Source: Streptomyces sp. WZ-12 (lineage in GTDB: Bacteria; Actinomycetota; Actinomycetes; Streptomycetales; Streptomycetaceae). Taken from it: DNA of 64,000 nucleotides. The notes below the pieces were generated by a model. The model was not told the origin of the DNA. It saw nothing but the letters and a program-made list of their open reading frames with translations, and made no database searches. The stretch's first letter is position 1. Each line of letters begins with the position of its first letter. Positions 7,951-15,558 of this stretch are shown here, piece by piece. The translations under genes were made by a program, and so were the position numbers. The stretch spans positions 1,116,001 through 1,180,000 of the forward strand of contig NZ_CP118574.1 of assembly GCF_028898845.1 (NCBI RefSeq), read 5' to 3'.

Positions 7951-9002
7951 GCGGAGCGACGAGGGTGTCGGGGGCACAGGGCACTACGGCGGTGCCGGCC
8001 GCGGGGCAGGCGGTAGTGCCGTGCCGGGCCTGTCTGTCCGGGGAGGACCTGGACTGGTTGGGCGGCCGGTCGGTCAGTCTGGCGCTGGACCTGCCGACGT
8101 CGGTGACGGTCCACCCGCCCGGCGCCGCCGGGCCGGGCGGCGGCGGTGCCGGGGACTGGGCGGGCGAGGTGTGGGCGTTCCTGCGCCGCCGGCTGCCCGG
8201 GCTGGGGCCGCGACCGCCGGCGGTCTCCACGGACAGCCGGGCGCCGGCGGCCAGCGGCCTGTCGTCGTCGACGGCGCTGATCGTGGCGCTGTTCCGGGCG
8301 TTCACCCAGGCCGCGCTGCCGGCCGACGGTGACCCCGGTGGCTGGCCGGTCCCCGCGCGGACGCTGGCCCAGTGGGCGTACGAGTTCGAGTTCGCGCGCT
8401 TCAACGGCGGGGGCATGGACCATCTCGCGGTCATCGCGGGCGGGTTGCTGCTGCTCGACGGGCGGACCACCGGCCTGCCGGAGATCCGGCACCGGGTCGA
8501 CTTCCCCGCGGAGTGGTCCGTCGTGGTGCTCGACTCGGGCACCCGGAAGGACACCCGCGACCACATCCGGTCCGTCCGCGCTCAACTCGCCACCGGGGAC
8601 GCCCGCCTGGCCGCGTACCGGAAGCGGACCGACGCCGCGTCCGGCGCCGTGTGGGAGGCGGTGCGGGGCCGGGACCTGGCCGCCCTGGGCGCGGCGATGA
8701 GCGAGGCGCACAGCGCGATGCGGGACCTGCAACGGATGTCCACGCCGCTGTTGGAGGAGCTGCGGTCGCTGGCGCTGCGCTCCGCCGGCCTGCCGCTGAA
8801 GTTGAGCGGGGCCGGCGGGGGCGGGGCGCTGGTCGGCGTCTGTCCGGCCGTCGAGCGGGCCGAGGTGGTGGCGCGGCTGCGGCGGGCGCTCGGCCCGGTG
8901 CACCCCGCGGCCCGGGTCATCGGGGCCCGGGCCGCGGCGGGCCTGGCTCCTGCGCTCGCCGCGGCACCGGTCCCCAAGAGGCCCGCCCCCGCGCCTAGAT
9001 GA
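7947..9002 (+). CDS. GHMP-family sugar kinase
   Basis: This 351-residue protein is a GHMP kinase (galactokinase / glucuronokinase / heptose kinase group), expected to phosphorylate a sugar at the anomeric carbon with ATP. Motif 1 reads CLSGEDLDWLGGRSVSLAL near residue 33. Motif 2 is PAASGLSSSTALIVAL near residue 100, the ATP phosphate-binding loop. GGGMDHLAVIAGG is the sugar/Asp region, and motif 3 LSGAGGGGALVG is near 290. The ATG overlaps the preceding ORF's stop as ATGA. The kinase ends eight bases inside the convergent radical SAM gene. Next to an epimerase, a role in making an activated sugar is likely. The substrate is unknown and no nucleotidyltransferase is seen in the window. Confidence 0.82.
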   Translation: MSGATRVSGAQGTTAVPAAGQAVVPCRACLSGEDLDWLGGRSVSLALDLPTSVTVHPPGAAGPGGGGAGDWAGEVWAFLRRRLPGLGPRPPAVSTDSRAPAASGLSSSTALIVALFRAFTQAALPADGDPGGWPVPARTLAQWAYEFEFARFNGGGMDHLAVIAGGLLLLDGRTTGLPEIRHRVDFPAEWSVVVLDSGTRKDTRDHIRSVRAQLATGDARLAAYRKRTDAASGAVWEAVRGRDLAALGAAMSEAHSAMRDLQRMSTPLLEELRSLALRSAGLPLKLSGAGGGGALVGVCPAVERAEVVARLRRALGPVHPAARVIGARAAAGLAPALAAAPVPKRPAPAPR

Positions 9003-10107
9003 ACGGGTCGTAGTCCGTGCCGGGCTCCGGCTCGGACACGGTGCCCGCCGCCGCTCCGGCCCCGATGCCGTCGAGTGCGAGGTTGGAGCGGTGGCGGGCG
9101 CAGTGGAAGCGGCAGTCCCGGCTCGGGTCCACGATGCCGCGGTCGGAGGTGCGCCAGATCTCCGGGAGGCGCTCGGTCACCGCGTCACCGATCCGGGCCC
9201 CGGCGTTGCCCCGGTGGTACGAGCAGACGTACACGCCCGACGGGGTCACCAGGGTGCGCAACTCGGCGACCCGGCAGCGGTGGTAGTCCTTCTCCTGGAC
9301 GGGCCCGACGCGGTTGCGCAGGGACGTCAGCGTCGAGGAGTTGACGATCTCGAAGCCGTCGCCGGCGAGCGCGGCGGCCTTCCCGAGCTGCTCCTCCACG
9401 GAGGCGAGGAGGTCGTCCGGCACCTGGATGATGTGGTGTCCGTCGTCGAACATCGCCTTGGTCTCGAAGTAGTCGCAGCCGATGTCGTGGGCGAGTTCGG
9501 CGGCCCGCAGGACCTCGTGGTGGTTGCTGACGACGGTGCCGTCCGGCTCCTGGCGGGTCATGACGAGGAACGAGTAGCCCAGCGCGCCGCGCTTGGCCTC
9601 GGCAAGCAGCCGCATGTTGCCGATGACCTTGTCGAAGACGCTGCGGCCCTTGCGGTCGGGGCGGAAGCGGCGGTACGTGGCGCTGGTGCCGGCGTCCACG
9701 GAGACCCGCACCCAGGAGGCGTAGGCGGCGAGTTCGGTCAGGTTCTGCTTGATCAGGGTGCCGTTGGTGACCACGCCGATCGCGATGCCGGCCTCGCCGA
9801 GGATGCGGAGGACCTGGCGGGTGCCCCGGTGGGCGAGCGGTTCCCCGCCGCCTATCAGGACCACCGCCCGGACCTCCATCTCCACCAGTTCGGCGGCGAG
9901 TTCGGCGAGCCGTTCCGGGGTGAAGCGGCCCTGGTTGAGCAGCTTTCCGCTGATGCACTCCGGGCAGGCCAGATCGCAGAACGTGGTCGGGTCCAGGTCG
10001 ACGACCAGGGGGCCGCTGGAGCGGGTGCCGGTGGCGGCTTCGAGGATCCGGGGCCAGCCGGACGGCTGGTACAGCTTGGACACCAGGTCGAGACGGTCGA
10101 ACGTCAC
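8995..10107 (-). CDS. Radical SAM enzyme with SPASM-like C-terminus
   Basis: This protein is about 370 residues long. The radical SAM signature CDLACPEC gives cysteines 44, 48 and 51 (CX3CX2C), which would bind the 4Fe-4S cluster that cleaves S-adenosylmethionine. The glycine-rich strand VLIGGGEPLAH and the SAM-ribose strand VVTNGTL follow. Late cysteines (CRVAELRTLV...VYVCSYHRG and CRFHCARH) suggest a SPASM or twitch auxiliary cluster. The GTG start was chosen because GGAG precedes it; an ATG at 10179 in the same frame has no ribosome binding site. It follows the sugar ABC operon on the same strand after 157 bases. Such enzymes oxidise, epimerise or dehydrate sugars, cyclitols and peptides. 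The substrate here is unknown. Confidence 0.83.
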   Translation of the reverse strand: MTFDRLDLVSKLYQPSGWPRILEAATGTRSSGPLVVDLDPTTFCDLACPECISGKLLNQGRFTPERLAELAAELVEMEVRAVVLIGGGEPLAHRGTRQVLRILGEAGIAIGVVTNGTLIKQNLTELAAYASWVRVSVDAGTSATYRRFRPDRKGRSVFDKVIGNMRLLAEAKRGALGYSFLVMTRQEPDGTVVSNHHEVLRAAELAHDIGCDYFETKAMFDDGHHIIQVPDDLLASVEEQLGKAAALAGDGFEIVNSSTLTSLRNRVGPVQEKDYHRCRVAELRTLVTPSGVYVCSYHRGNAGARIGDAVTERLPEIWRTSDRGIVDPSRDCRFHCARHRSNLALDGIGAGAAAGTVSEPEPGTDYDPFI

Positions 10108-10264
10108 GTGTTCTCCTGCTTGGTCGGAGGTTCCGTATCCCGGCGGGACGTCGGTCCGCGGGTCGAGCGCGTGCGACATGGCTGTGGGCGGCGGGCCCGT
10201 GGAGGGGGGATCGGGCGGCGGCCGGGCGCGCCTCAACGGCGGCCGACCGCCGGTCTTCGGCGAC

Positions 10265-11113
10265 TCATCCCTTGACCGCGCCGGTGGTCAGGCCGGCGGC
10301 GATGCGCCGTTGGACCAGGGCGAAGAAGACCGCCACCGGGAGCGCGGTGAGGGTGGCGCCGGCCATCAGGCCCCCGTAGTCGGTGCCGAAGCTGGTCTGG
10401 AAGGACATCAGCCAGATGCTGAGGGTCTGTTTGTCGTTGCTGGACAGCAGGACGTAGGCCAGGACGTACTCGTTCCACGCCTGGACCAGCGCGTAGATGG
10501 AGGTCGCCACCAGGCCAGGCGCGAGCAGCGGCAGCACGACCCGGCGGAAGGCGCCCAGGCGGGTGCAGCCGTCGGTCATCGCGGCCTCCTCCAACTCGAC
10601 CGGGACGGCGGCGATGAAGCCGCGCAGCAGCCAGACCGTGAACGGCAGCGTGAAGACGAGGTAGGTGAGGATCACGCCGGCCAGGCTGTCGGTGAGGCCG
10701 GCGTCGCTGAGCAGCAGGTAGACGGGGATGATCAGGCCGGCGAGCGGGATCATCTGGACGCCGAGGATGACCAGGACCAGGGCCTTGCGGCCGGCGAAGG
10801 CGAAGCGGGCCAGCGCGAACGCCGCGAGCGTGCCGATGAGCAGGGAAATCAGCACGGTGCCGGCGCCGATCAGCACGCTGGCGCGGACGTTGGACCAGAA
10901 CGTGGGGGTGGCCAGGGCCCGGCGGAAGTGTTCGAGGGTGAGGTGGTCGGGCCAGAAGTGCGGGGGGTCGGCGTGGATCTCGGTGGCCGGGCGGAAGGCG
11001 GTGAGCAGCATCCAGTAGAGCGGGAAGGCCAGCAGTGCGCTGACGACGAGCCCGAGGGCGTTGGCGGCCGCGCGGTGGCGGCGCGGGGTCCCGGTGCCGG
11101 GGGCGGTGGTCAT
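10265..11113 (-). CDS. Carbohydrate ABC transporter permease (MalG/AraQ type)
   Basis: This 282-residue inner-membrane permease has about six hydrophobic segments (for example LGLVVSALLAFPLYWMLL near the N-terminus). The cytoplasmic EAA loop, ELEEAAMTDGCTRLGAFRRVVLPLL, contacts the ATPase. The family is the MalG/CUT1 type that imports oligosaccharides. The ATG overlaps the stop of the upstream permease as ATGA, so the two are translationally coupled. No ATP-binding subunit is encoded in the operon. In streptomycetes the shared ATPase MsiK often serves such transporters, which is inferred here. Confidence 0.9.
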   Translation of the reverse strand: MTTAPGTGTPRRHRAAANALGLVVSALLAFPLYWMLLTAFRPATEIHADPPHFWPDHLTLEHFRRALATPTFWSNVRASVLIGAGTVLISLLIGTLAAFALARFAFAGRKALVLVILGVQMIPLAGLIIPVYLLLSDAGLTDSLAGVILTYLVFTLPFTVWLLRGFIAAVPVELEEAAMTDGCTRLGAFRRVVLPLLAPGLVATSIYALVQAWNEYVLAYVLLSSNDKQTLSIWLMSFQTSFGTDYGGLMAGATLTALPVAVFFALVQRRIAAGLTTGAVKG

Positions 11114-12063
11114 TCGGCCGCTCCCAGGTGGAGGAGTTGGCGGACGTAGACGACGGCGCCGACCAGCAGCATCAGGACGGTGAGGACGGCGATGGCGGCG
11201 CCGACGCTGTAGCGGTTGACGGCGAAGGACTCGATGAACGAGTAGACGCCCAACAGGTAGTAGTCCTTCTCGGGTTGGCCGCCGCGCATCAGCCAGATCT
11301 GGTTGAAGACCCCGAAGTCCCAGATGGCGCTGAGCGTGGTGACCAGGACTGCGGTCGGTTTGATCACCGGCCAGGTGACGTACCGGAAGAGCTGGCCGGG
11401 GCGGGCGCCGTCGACCAGTGCCGCCTCCTCCAGTTCGGCGGGGACCTGGCTGAGCGCGGCGTGCAGGGTGAGGGCGGCGAACGGGACGGCGCCCCACACC
11501 ACCACGCCGGTGATCACCGCGAAGCCCTGCCAGGGGTCGTCGAACCAGTTGTGCTTGCTGAAGTCCAGCCCCGGCACCAGGCTGAGCAGCCAGTTGACGA
11601 CGCCGTAGTCGGCGTCGGACAGCCAGCGGAAGATGGACGCGGCCACCATGACGGGCATGGCCCAGACGGCCACCAGGACACCGGTCATCGTCGTCCGCAC
11701 CCAGGGCGCCACCCGCCGCATCAGGAGGGCCACCAGCAGCGACAGCGCCATGGTGGCCATCACGCAGGCGACGGTGAACAGGGCGGTGCGGCCGACGACG
11801 GTCCAGAAGAAGCCGTCGGAGAGGATCGAGCGGTAGTTGGCGAGCCCGGCCCAGGGGGGTGCGGCCCCGGAGAACAACTCGCGGCGGGTCATGTCCCGGA
11901 AGGACAGCAGCACCAGGTCGACGAGCGGGTAGCCGAGGACCGCGGCGAGGGCCAGCACGGTCGGGGCGATCAGCAGGTACGGGAGCGCCCGCCGCCGGAG
12001 GGCGCGCCGCCCGCGGGGTGCCCGGCCGGGCCCCGGTGGGCCCGGGTTCTGCACGATCAGCAC
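11110..12063 (-). CDS. Carbohydrate ABC transporter permease (MalF/UgpA type)
   Basis: This 317-residue membrane permease is the partner of the next gene. A basic N-terminus (RAPRGRRALRRRALPY) precedes the first membrane segment LLIAPTVLALAAVLGYPLV. The EAA loop reads ELEEAALVDGARPGQLFRYVTWPVI. It starts at GTG, five bases after the stop of the binding-protein gene, and runs four bases into the MalG-like gene. The protein forms half of the membrane channel for the sugar bound by the upstream lipoprotein. Confidence 0.9.
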   Translation of the reverse strand: MLIVQNPGPPGPGRAPRGRRALRRRALPYLLIAPTVLALAAVLGYPLVDLVLLSFRDMTRRELFSGAAPPWAGLANYRSILSDGFFWTVVGRTALFTVACVMATMALSLLVALLMRRVAPWVRTTMTGVLVAVWAMPVMVAASIFRWLSDADYGVVNWLLSLVPGLDFSKHNWFDDPWQGFAVITGVVVWGAVPFAALTLHAALSQVPAELEEAALVDGARPGQLFRYVTWPVIKPTAVLVTTLSAIWDFGVFNQIWLMRGGQPEKDYYLLGVYSFIESFAVNRYSVGAAIAVLTVLMLLVGAVVYVRQLLHLGAAE

Positions 12064-12068
12064 GGCGG

Positions 12069-13361
12069 TCAGTGCTCGTTGATCACGGCGTCGATGCGGC
12101 GGTCCGCGGCCCGCGCGGCGTCCGCCACCGACTGCTTACCGGTGGCGATGTCCTGGAGCACCTCCGGCAGGACGTTGGACTTCTCAACGGCGCCCCAACC
12201 GGGGGCGGTTGGGGTCACCCAGCCGTGTTCGGCGGCCCGCGCGGCCGGGCCGTTGATGCCGCCGGCGGCCACCTCGTGGAGCTGGGCGGTGTTGTTGGGC
12301 AGGGTGTCGGCGGCGATCAGGCGGCGCTGCGAGGTGCGGTCGGTGAAGAGCCTGATCCAGTCCTGGGCCAGGTCCTGGTTGCCGGACTTGGCGGGGATGG
12401 CCAGGGTGGAGCCGCCCAGGAACGGCGGCAGCGGTTTGCCGGAGGGGCCGGGGAAGGCGAACGTGGCGAACTTCCCGCGCAGCGCGGGGTTTCCGCCCGA
12501 AGTGCTGTCGGTGGCGGCCTTGGCCTCCCAGGTGTTGCCGTAGAACATGCCGACCTTGCCCTGGCCGACGACGGCGGGCTCGTCGCCGTTGTCCTTGGAG
12601 CGGTCGCCCGTGTAGTAGGCGTCCAGGAGGTCCTTCCACTGCGTCAGCCCGGCGACGGAGCGGGGGGCGGAGAGCGCGCCGTGCCAGCGGCCGTCCTTGC
12701 GCACCGCGATGTCGCCGCCGGCGTCCTTGACGAAGGCCATCGCCGCGTACCAGTAGCGGCCCGGCATGTAGAAGGCGGAGAAATTCTTGTCGGCGCTGCC
12801 GAACGTGGCCTTCAATTTGTCGAGGTCGGTGCGGAGTTCGGGATAGCTGCGCGGTGGTTGGTGCACGCCGACCTGGGCGAGGAGGTCGGTGCGGTAGATT
12901 CCGACGCGAGCGCCCACGTAATAGGGCACGCAGTACGTTTTGCCGCCGTCCTGACAGGCGTCGCGGAGGGCCGGGAGCCATTCCTTGGAATGGTCGAATT
13001 TTCCTGGATCCACGGCGCTGAAGGCCCCGTTGACAATGTAATTGGTGGTCTCGCTGTTGCCCATTTCGACTACATCGGGCACTTTCCGGCCGGCCAGCGC
13101 GGCGTCGATCTTCTGGTTCTTGGTCGTCCACTGCTGGTACTGCACCGTGACCTTGATCTTCGGATAGGCCTTCCGGAAGCGGGCGTTGACCTCGGACACC
13201 AGATCGGGCCAGCTCTCCTGGGCGTCCACGGTCAGCCAGACCGTGAGCTCGCCCGTCCGGTTCGTGGCCGCGACCGGTGTGCCGCCGCCACAGCCGGTCA
13301 CCGCGCCGAGCACGGCTATTGCCCCCAGGCCCGCCGTTATCCGGGAGATGCGTTCGGCCAT
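12069..13361 (-). CDS. Sugar-binding lipoprotein of ABC transporter
   Basis: This 430-residue solute-binding protein is family 1 (MalE-like). A short signal peptide ends in the lipobox GAVTGC at about residue 26, so the mature protein should be anchored outside the membrane. The mature start ELTVWLTVDAQESWPDLV is typical for oligosaccharide binders. Aromatic residues that stack on sugars are frequent (FYMPGRYWYAAMAF, YYTGD). The start follows GGAGGAGATC. It opens the operon binding protein - permease - permease, with the radical SAM gene next. The sugar is not readable from the sequence. It may feed or protect against the neighbouring pathway. Confidence 0.9.
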   Translation of the reverse strand: MAERISRITAGLGAIAVLGAVTGCGGGTPVAATNRTGELTVWLTVDAQESWPDLVSEVNARFRKAYPKIKVTVQYQQWTTKNQKIDAALAGRKVPDVVEMGNSETTNYIVNGAFSAVDPGKFDHSKEWLPALRDACQDGGKTYCVPYYVGARVGIYRTDLLAQVGVHQPPRSYPELRTDLDKLKATFGSADKNFSAFYMPGRYWYAAMAFVKDAGGDIAVRKDGRWHGALSAPRSVAGLTQWKDLLDAYYTGDRSKDNGDEPAVVGQGKVGMFYGNTWEAKAATDSTSGGNPALRGKFATFAFPGPSGKPLPPFLGGSTLAIPAKSGNQDLAQDWIRLFTDRTSQRRLIAADTLPNNTAQLHEVAAGGINGPAARAAEHGWVTPTAPGWGAVEKSNVLPEVLQDIATGKQSVADAARAADRRIDAVINEH

Positions 13362-13525
13362 GATCTCCTCCGTCGGGTTGTCGGAACCGGCTGTATCTAC
13401 CCCGGGCACCTCGGCTTTCACCCCGGGAACCCTTTCCGGCCAGAAATTCCGGCGGCCGGAAGTGAGTCATGGCGGAATCCGCGAACGACCACCCGGCAGG
13501 CCGGACCATATACCGATCTTGAGTT

Positions 13526-13546
13526 GGCGTCGGGAAAGCCGACACC
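13526..13546. promoter_or_regulatory. Inverted repeat between the sugar-transport operon and the amidinotransferase
   Basis: GGCGTCGG at 13526-13533 and CCGACACC at 13539-13546 form an 8-5-8 inverted repeat with one mismatch, in the 295-bp divergent region. A TTGACG at 13586-13591 with TCAGTT 17 bases later could be the plus-strand promoter. TATATG-like bases near 13508-13513 could be the minus-strand -10. It may be an operator, but no regulator is encoded beside it. Confidence 0.35.
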
Positions 13547-13656
13547 GGTTTGACGCAAAAGGCGCGCTCCGCCAATGATCGGCTCTTGACGGTGCCGCCC
13601 CCACTGCCTCAGTTTTGCTCGGGTGTCTCCCACGTCCCCTATCGAAGGGTTTGCAC

Positions 13657-14820
13657 GTGACTGAGTACGGCACGACGACCGCAGATCAGGCCACCCGCCC
13701 GGTGAAGGTCAATTCCTGGAACGGCTGGGATCCGCTGCGGCACGTCGTCGTCGGACGCGCCGACAACGCGGTGGTGCAGGCTCCCGAACCCGCGATCCGG
13801 CGGGACTTCCCCGAGGACGGCTTCCCGCTCGGCACCTACGGTCCGATGCCGGCCGACATGACCGCCGAGGCCAACGAGCAACTCGACGGCTTCGCCGAGC
13901 TGTTGCGGCGCCGCGGCATCCGCGTGGACCGGCCCGCGCCCGTCGACTTCAACCAGCGCGTGAGCACCCCGGACTGGACCCAGGAGTCCATGTCCGGCTG
14001 CATGCCGCCCCGGGACCTGCTGCTGACCGTCGGCAACGAGATCCTCGAAGCCACCATGTCCTACCGCAGCCGCTGGTTCGAGTACCTCTGCTACCGGCCG
14101 CTCCTCCAGGAGCTCTTCCGCGCCGACCCGCGGATGCGCTGGGAGGCCGCCCCCAAGCCCCGGCTGACCGACGCCTCCTACCACGCCGGGTTCTGGGACA
14201 CCTACAACACCCTGCCCACCGAGGTGCAGTTGGCCCGGGTGCGCGACTACGACCTGGTGCTGACCGAGGAGGAGCCGCTGTTCGACGCGGCCGACATCGC
14301 GCGCTTCGGCAAGGACCTCTTCGTCCAACTGTCGTTCGTCACCAACCGCAGCGGCTACCAGTGGCTCCGGCGCCACTTCCCCGACCACCGGGTGCACGCG
14401 GTGACCTCCACCAACACCCACCCGCTGCACATCGACGCCACCTGGGTGCCGCTCCGTCCCGGACTGGTGCTGCACTGCGGCGAGCGGCTCGCGGACCCCG
14501 AACTGATGGAGTTCTTCCGGCGCAACGACTGGGAGATCATCGAGGCGGTGCAGCCGGCCAGTTGGGACCACCCGCCGAAGCTGTCGTTCTGCAGCCCGTG
14601 GCTGGCGGGCAACATGCTCAACCTCGACCAGAACACCCTGTGCGTCGAGGAGAAGGAGGTCGCGCTCGCCGACCAACTGGCCGGCTACGGCTTCGAGATC
14701 GTGCCGGTGCCGTTCCGCGCGGTGGGCCCGTTCGGCGGCGGACTGCACTGCGCCACCTTCGACATCGAACGGGACGGGGAACTGGAGGACTACTTCCCGC
14801 ACCGCTACGGACGGTACTGA
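13657..14820 (+). CDS. Glycine amidinotransferase-like enzyme
   Basis: This 387-residue protein belongs to the arginine:glycine amidinotransferase family, which moves the amidino group of arginine onto an amine and leaves ornithine. Signatures include EYGTTT...NSWNGWDPLRHVVVGRA, CMPPRDLLLTVGNEILEA, and the catalytic residues H258 in THPLHIDATW and C365 in GGGLHCATFDI. The nearest known roles are creatine precursor formation, StrB-type inosamine-phosphate amidinotransfer and the toxin enzymes CyrA/SxtG. Length fits all of these. It starts at GTG with GAAGGG upstream and is followed six bases later by a HAD phosphatase. Together they suggest guanidine installation on a phosphorylated intermediate. 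The acceptor is unknown. Confidence 0.85.
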   Translation: MTEYGTTTADQATRPVKVNSWNGWDPLRHVVVGRADNAVVQAPEPAIRRDFPEDGFPLGTYGPMPADMTAEANEQLDGFAELLRRRGIRVDRPAPVDFNQRVSTPDWTQESMSGCMPPRDLLLTVGNEILEATMSYRSRWFEYLCYRPLLQELFRADPRMRWEAAPKPRLTDASYHAGFWDTYNTLPTEVQLARVRDYDLVLTEEEPLFDAADIARFGKDLFVQLSFVTNRSGYQWLRRHFPDHRVHAVTSTNTHPLHIDATWVPLRPGLVLHCGERLADPELMEFFRRNDWEIIEAVQPASWDHPPKLSFCSPWLAGNMLNLDQNTLCVEEKEVALADQLAGYGFEIVPVPFRAVGPFGGGLHCATFDIERDGELEDYFPHRYGRY

Positions 14821-14826
14821 GGCCCG

Positions 14827-15558
14827 GTGTCGGCCCCCACTCCCCCCGGCCGGAGGGCCGTCCGGGGCGTGATCCTCGACTTCTACGGGACGCTGGTGCG
14901 GCTGATCGAACCGCTGCCGCCCAGTCACCGGTCGCTGTTCCTGAGGCGGGGCCTGGCCGAGGCCGCCGACAAGTGGGGCGACCAGTGGGCCGTCGGCCCC
15001 CGGGAGGGCGAGGAGCACGCCGCCCACTCCGTCAGCCAACAGACCTACCATTCCTGGGAGTTGGAGCGACTGCGGAGCCGGGCGCTGTCCTGCGGCGTCC
15101 CCGCGTCCGTGGCCGGCCCGCTCGCCGTCGAGCTGGACCGGGCGATGAAGGACCTGCGCCTGGCGCCGTTCGGCGACGTCCCGGCGGCGCTGGCCGGGCT
15201 GCGCGCCCGGGGCCTGACGGTGGCGGTCTGTTCCAACTGGTACTGGGACCTGGACGGCGCCCTGGCGGACGTCGGACTGGCCGGACTGGTCGATGTCGCG
15301 GTCACCTCGGCCCGGGCCGGCGCCCGCAAACCGCACCCGCTGATCTACCGGACGGTGTTGGAGCGCTGCGGGCTCCGGCCCGAACAGGCCCTGTTCGTCG
15401 GGGACATGTGGGAACCGGACGTGGCGGGGCCGCTGGCCCACGGGATGCGCGCGGTGCACCTGTGGCGGCCGGACCGGGTCGTGGTGGGCGCGGCCCCGCC
15501 GTTGCCGGACGGGGCCGCGCGCATCCCCTCGCTGGCCGCGCTCAGCGCGCTGCTGTGA
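14827..15558 (+). CDS. HAD-superfamily hydrolase (phosphatase-like)
   Basis: This 243-residue haloacid-dehalogenase-type hydrolase begins VILDFYGTLVRLIEP (motif I DxYGT), has the motif II serine in VAVCSNWYWDLD, and the lysine and acidic motifs III/IV ARAGARKPHPLIY and LFVGDMWEPDVAG. Motif I has Asp-Phe-Tyr rather than DxDGT, as seen in several sugar and amino-acid phosphatases of this class. It starts at GTG six bases after the amidinotransferase stop, so the two are probably co-translated. It may remove the phosphate after amidinotransfer, as a phosphatase does in streptomycin assembly; this is inference. Its 3' end overlaps the convergent gene by 17 bases. Confidence 0.8.
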   Translation: MSAPTPPGRRAVRGVILDFYGTLVRLIEPLPPSHRSLFLRRGLAEAADKWGDQWAVGPREGEEHAAHSVSQQTYHSWELERLRSRALSCGVPASVAGPLAVELDRAMKDLRLAPFGDVPAALAGLRARGLTVAVCSNWYWDLDGALADVGLAGLVDVAVTSARAGARKPHPLIYRTVLERCGLRPEQALFVGDMWEPDVAGPLAHGMRAVHLWRPDRVVVGAAPPLPDGAARIPSLAALSALL

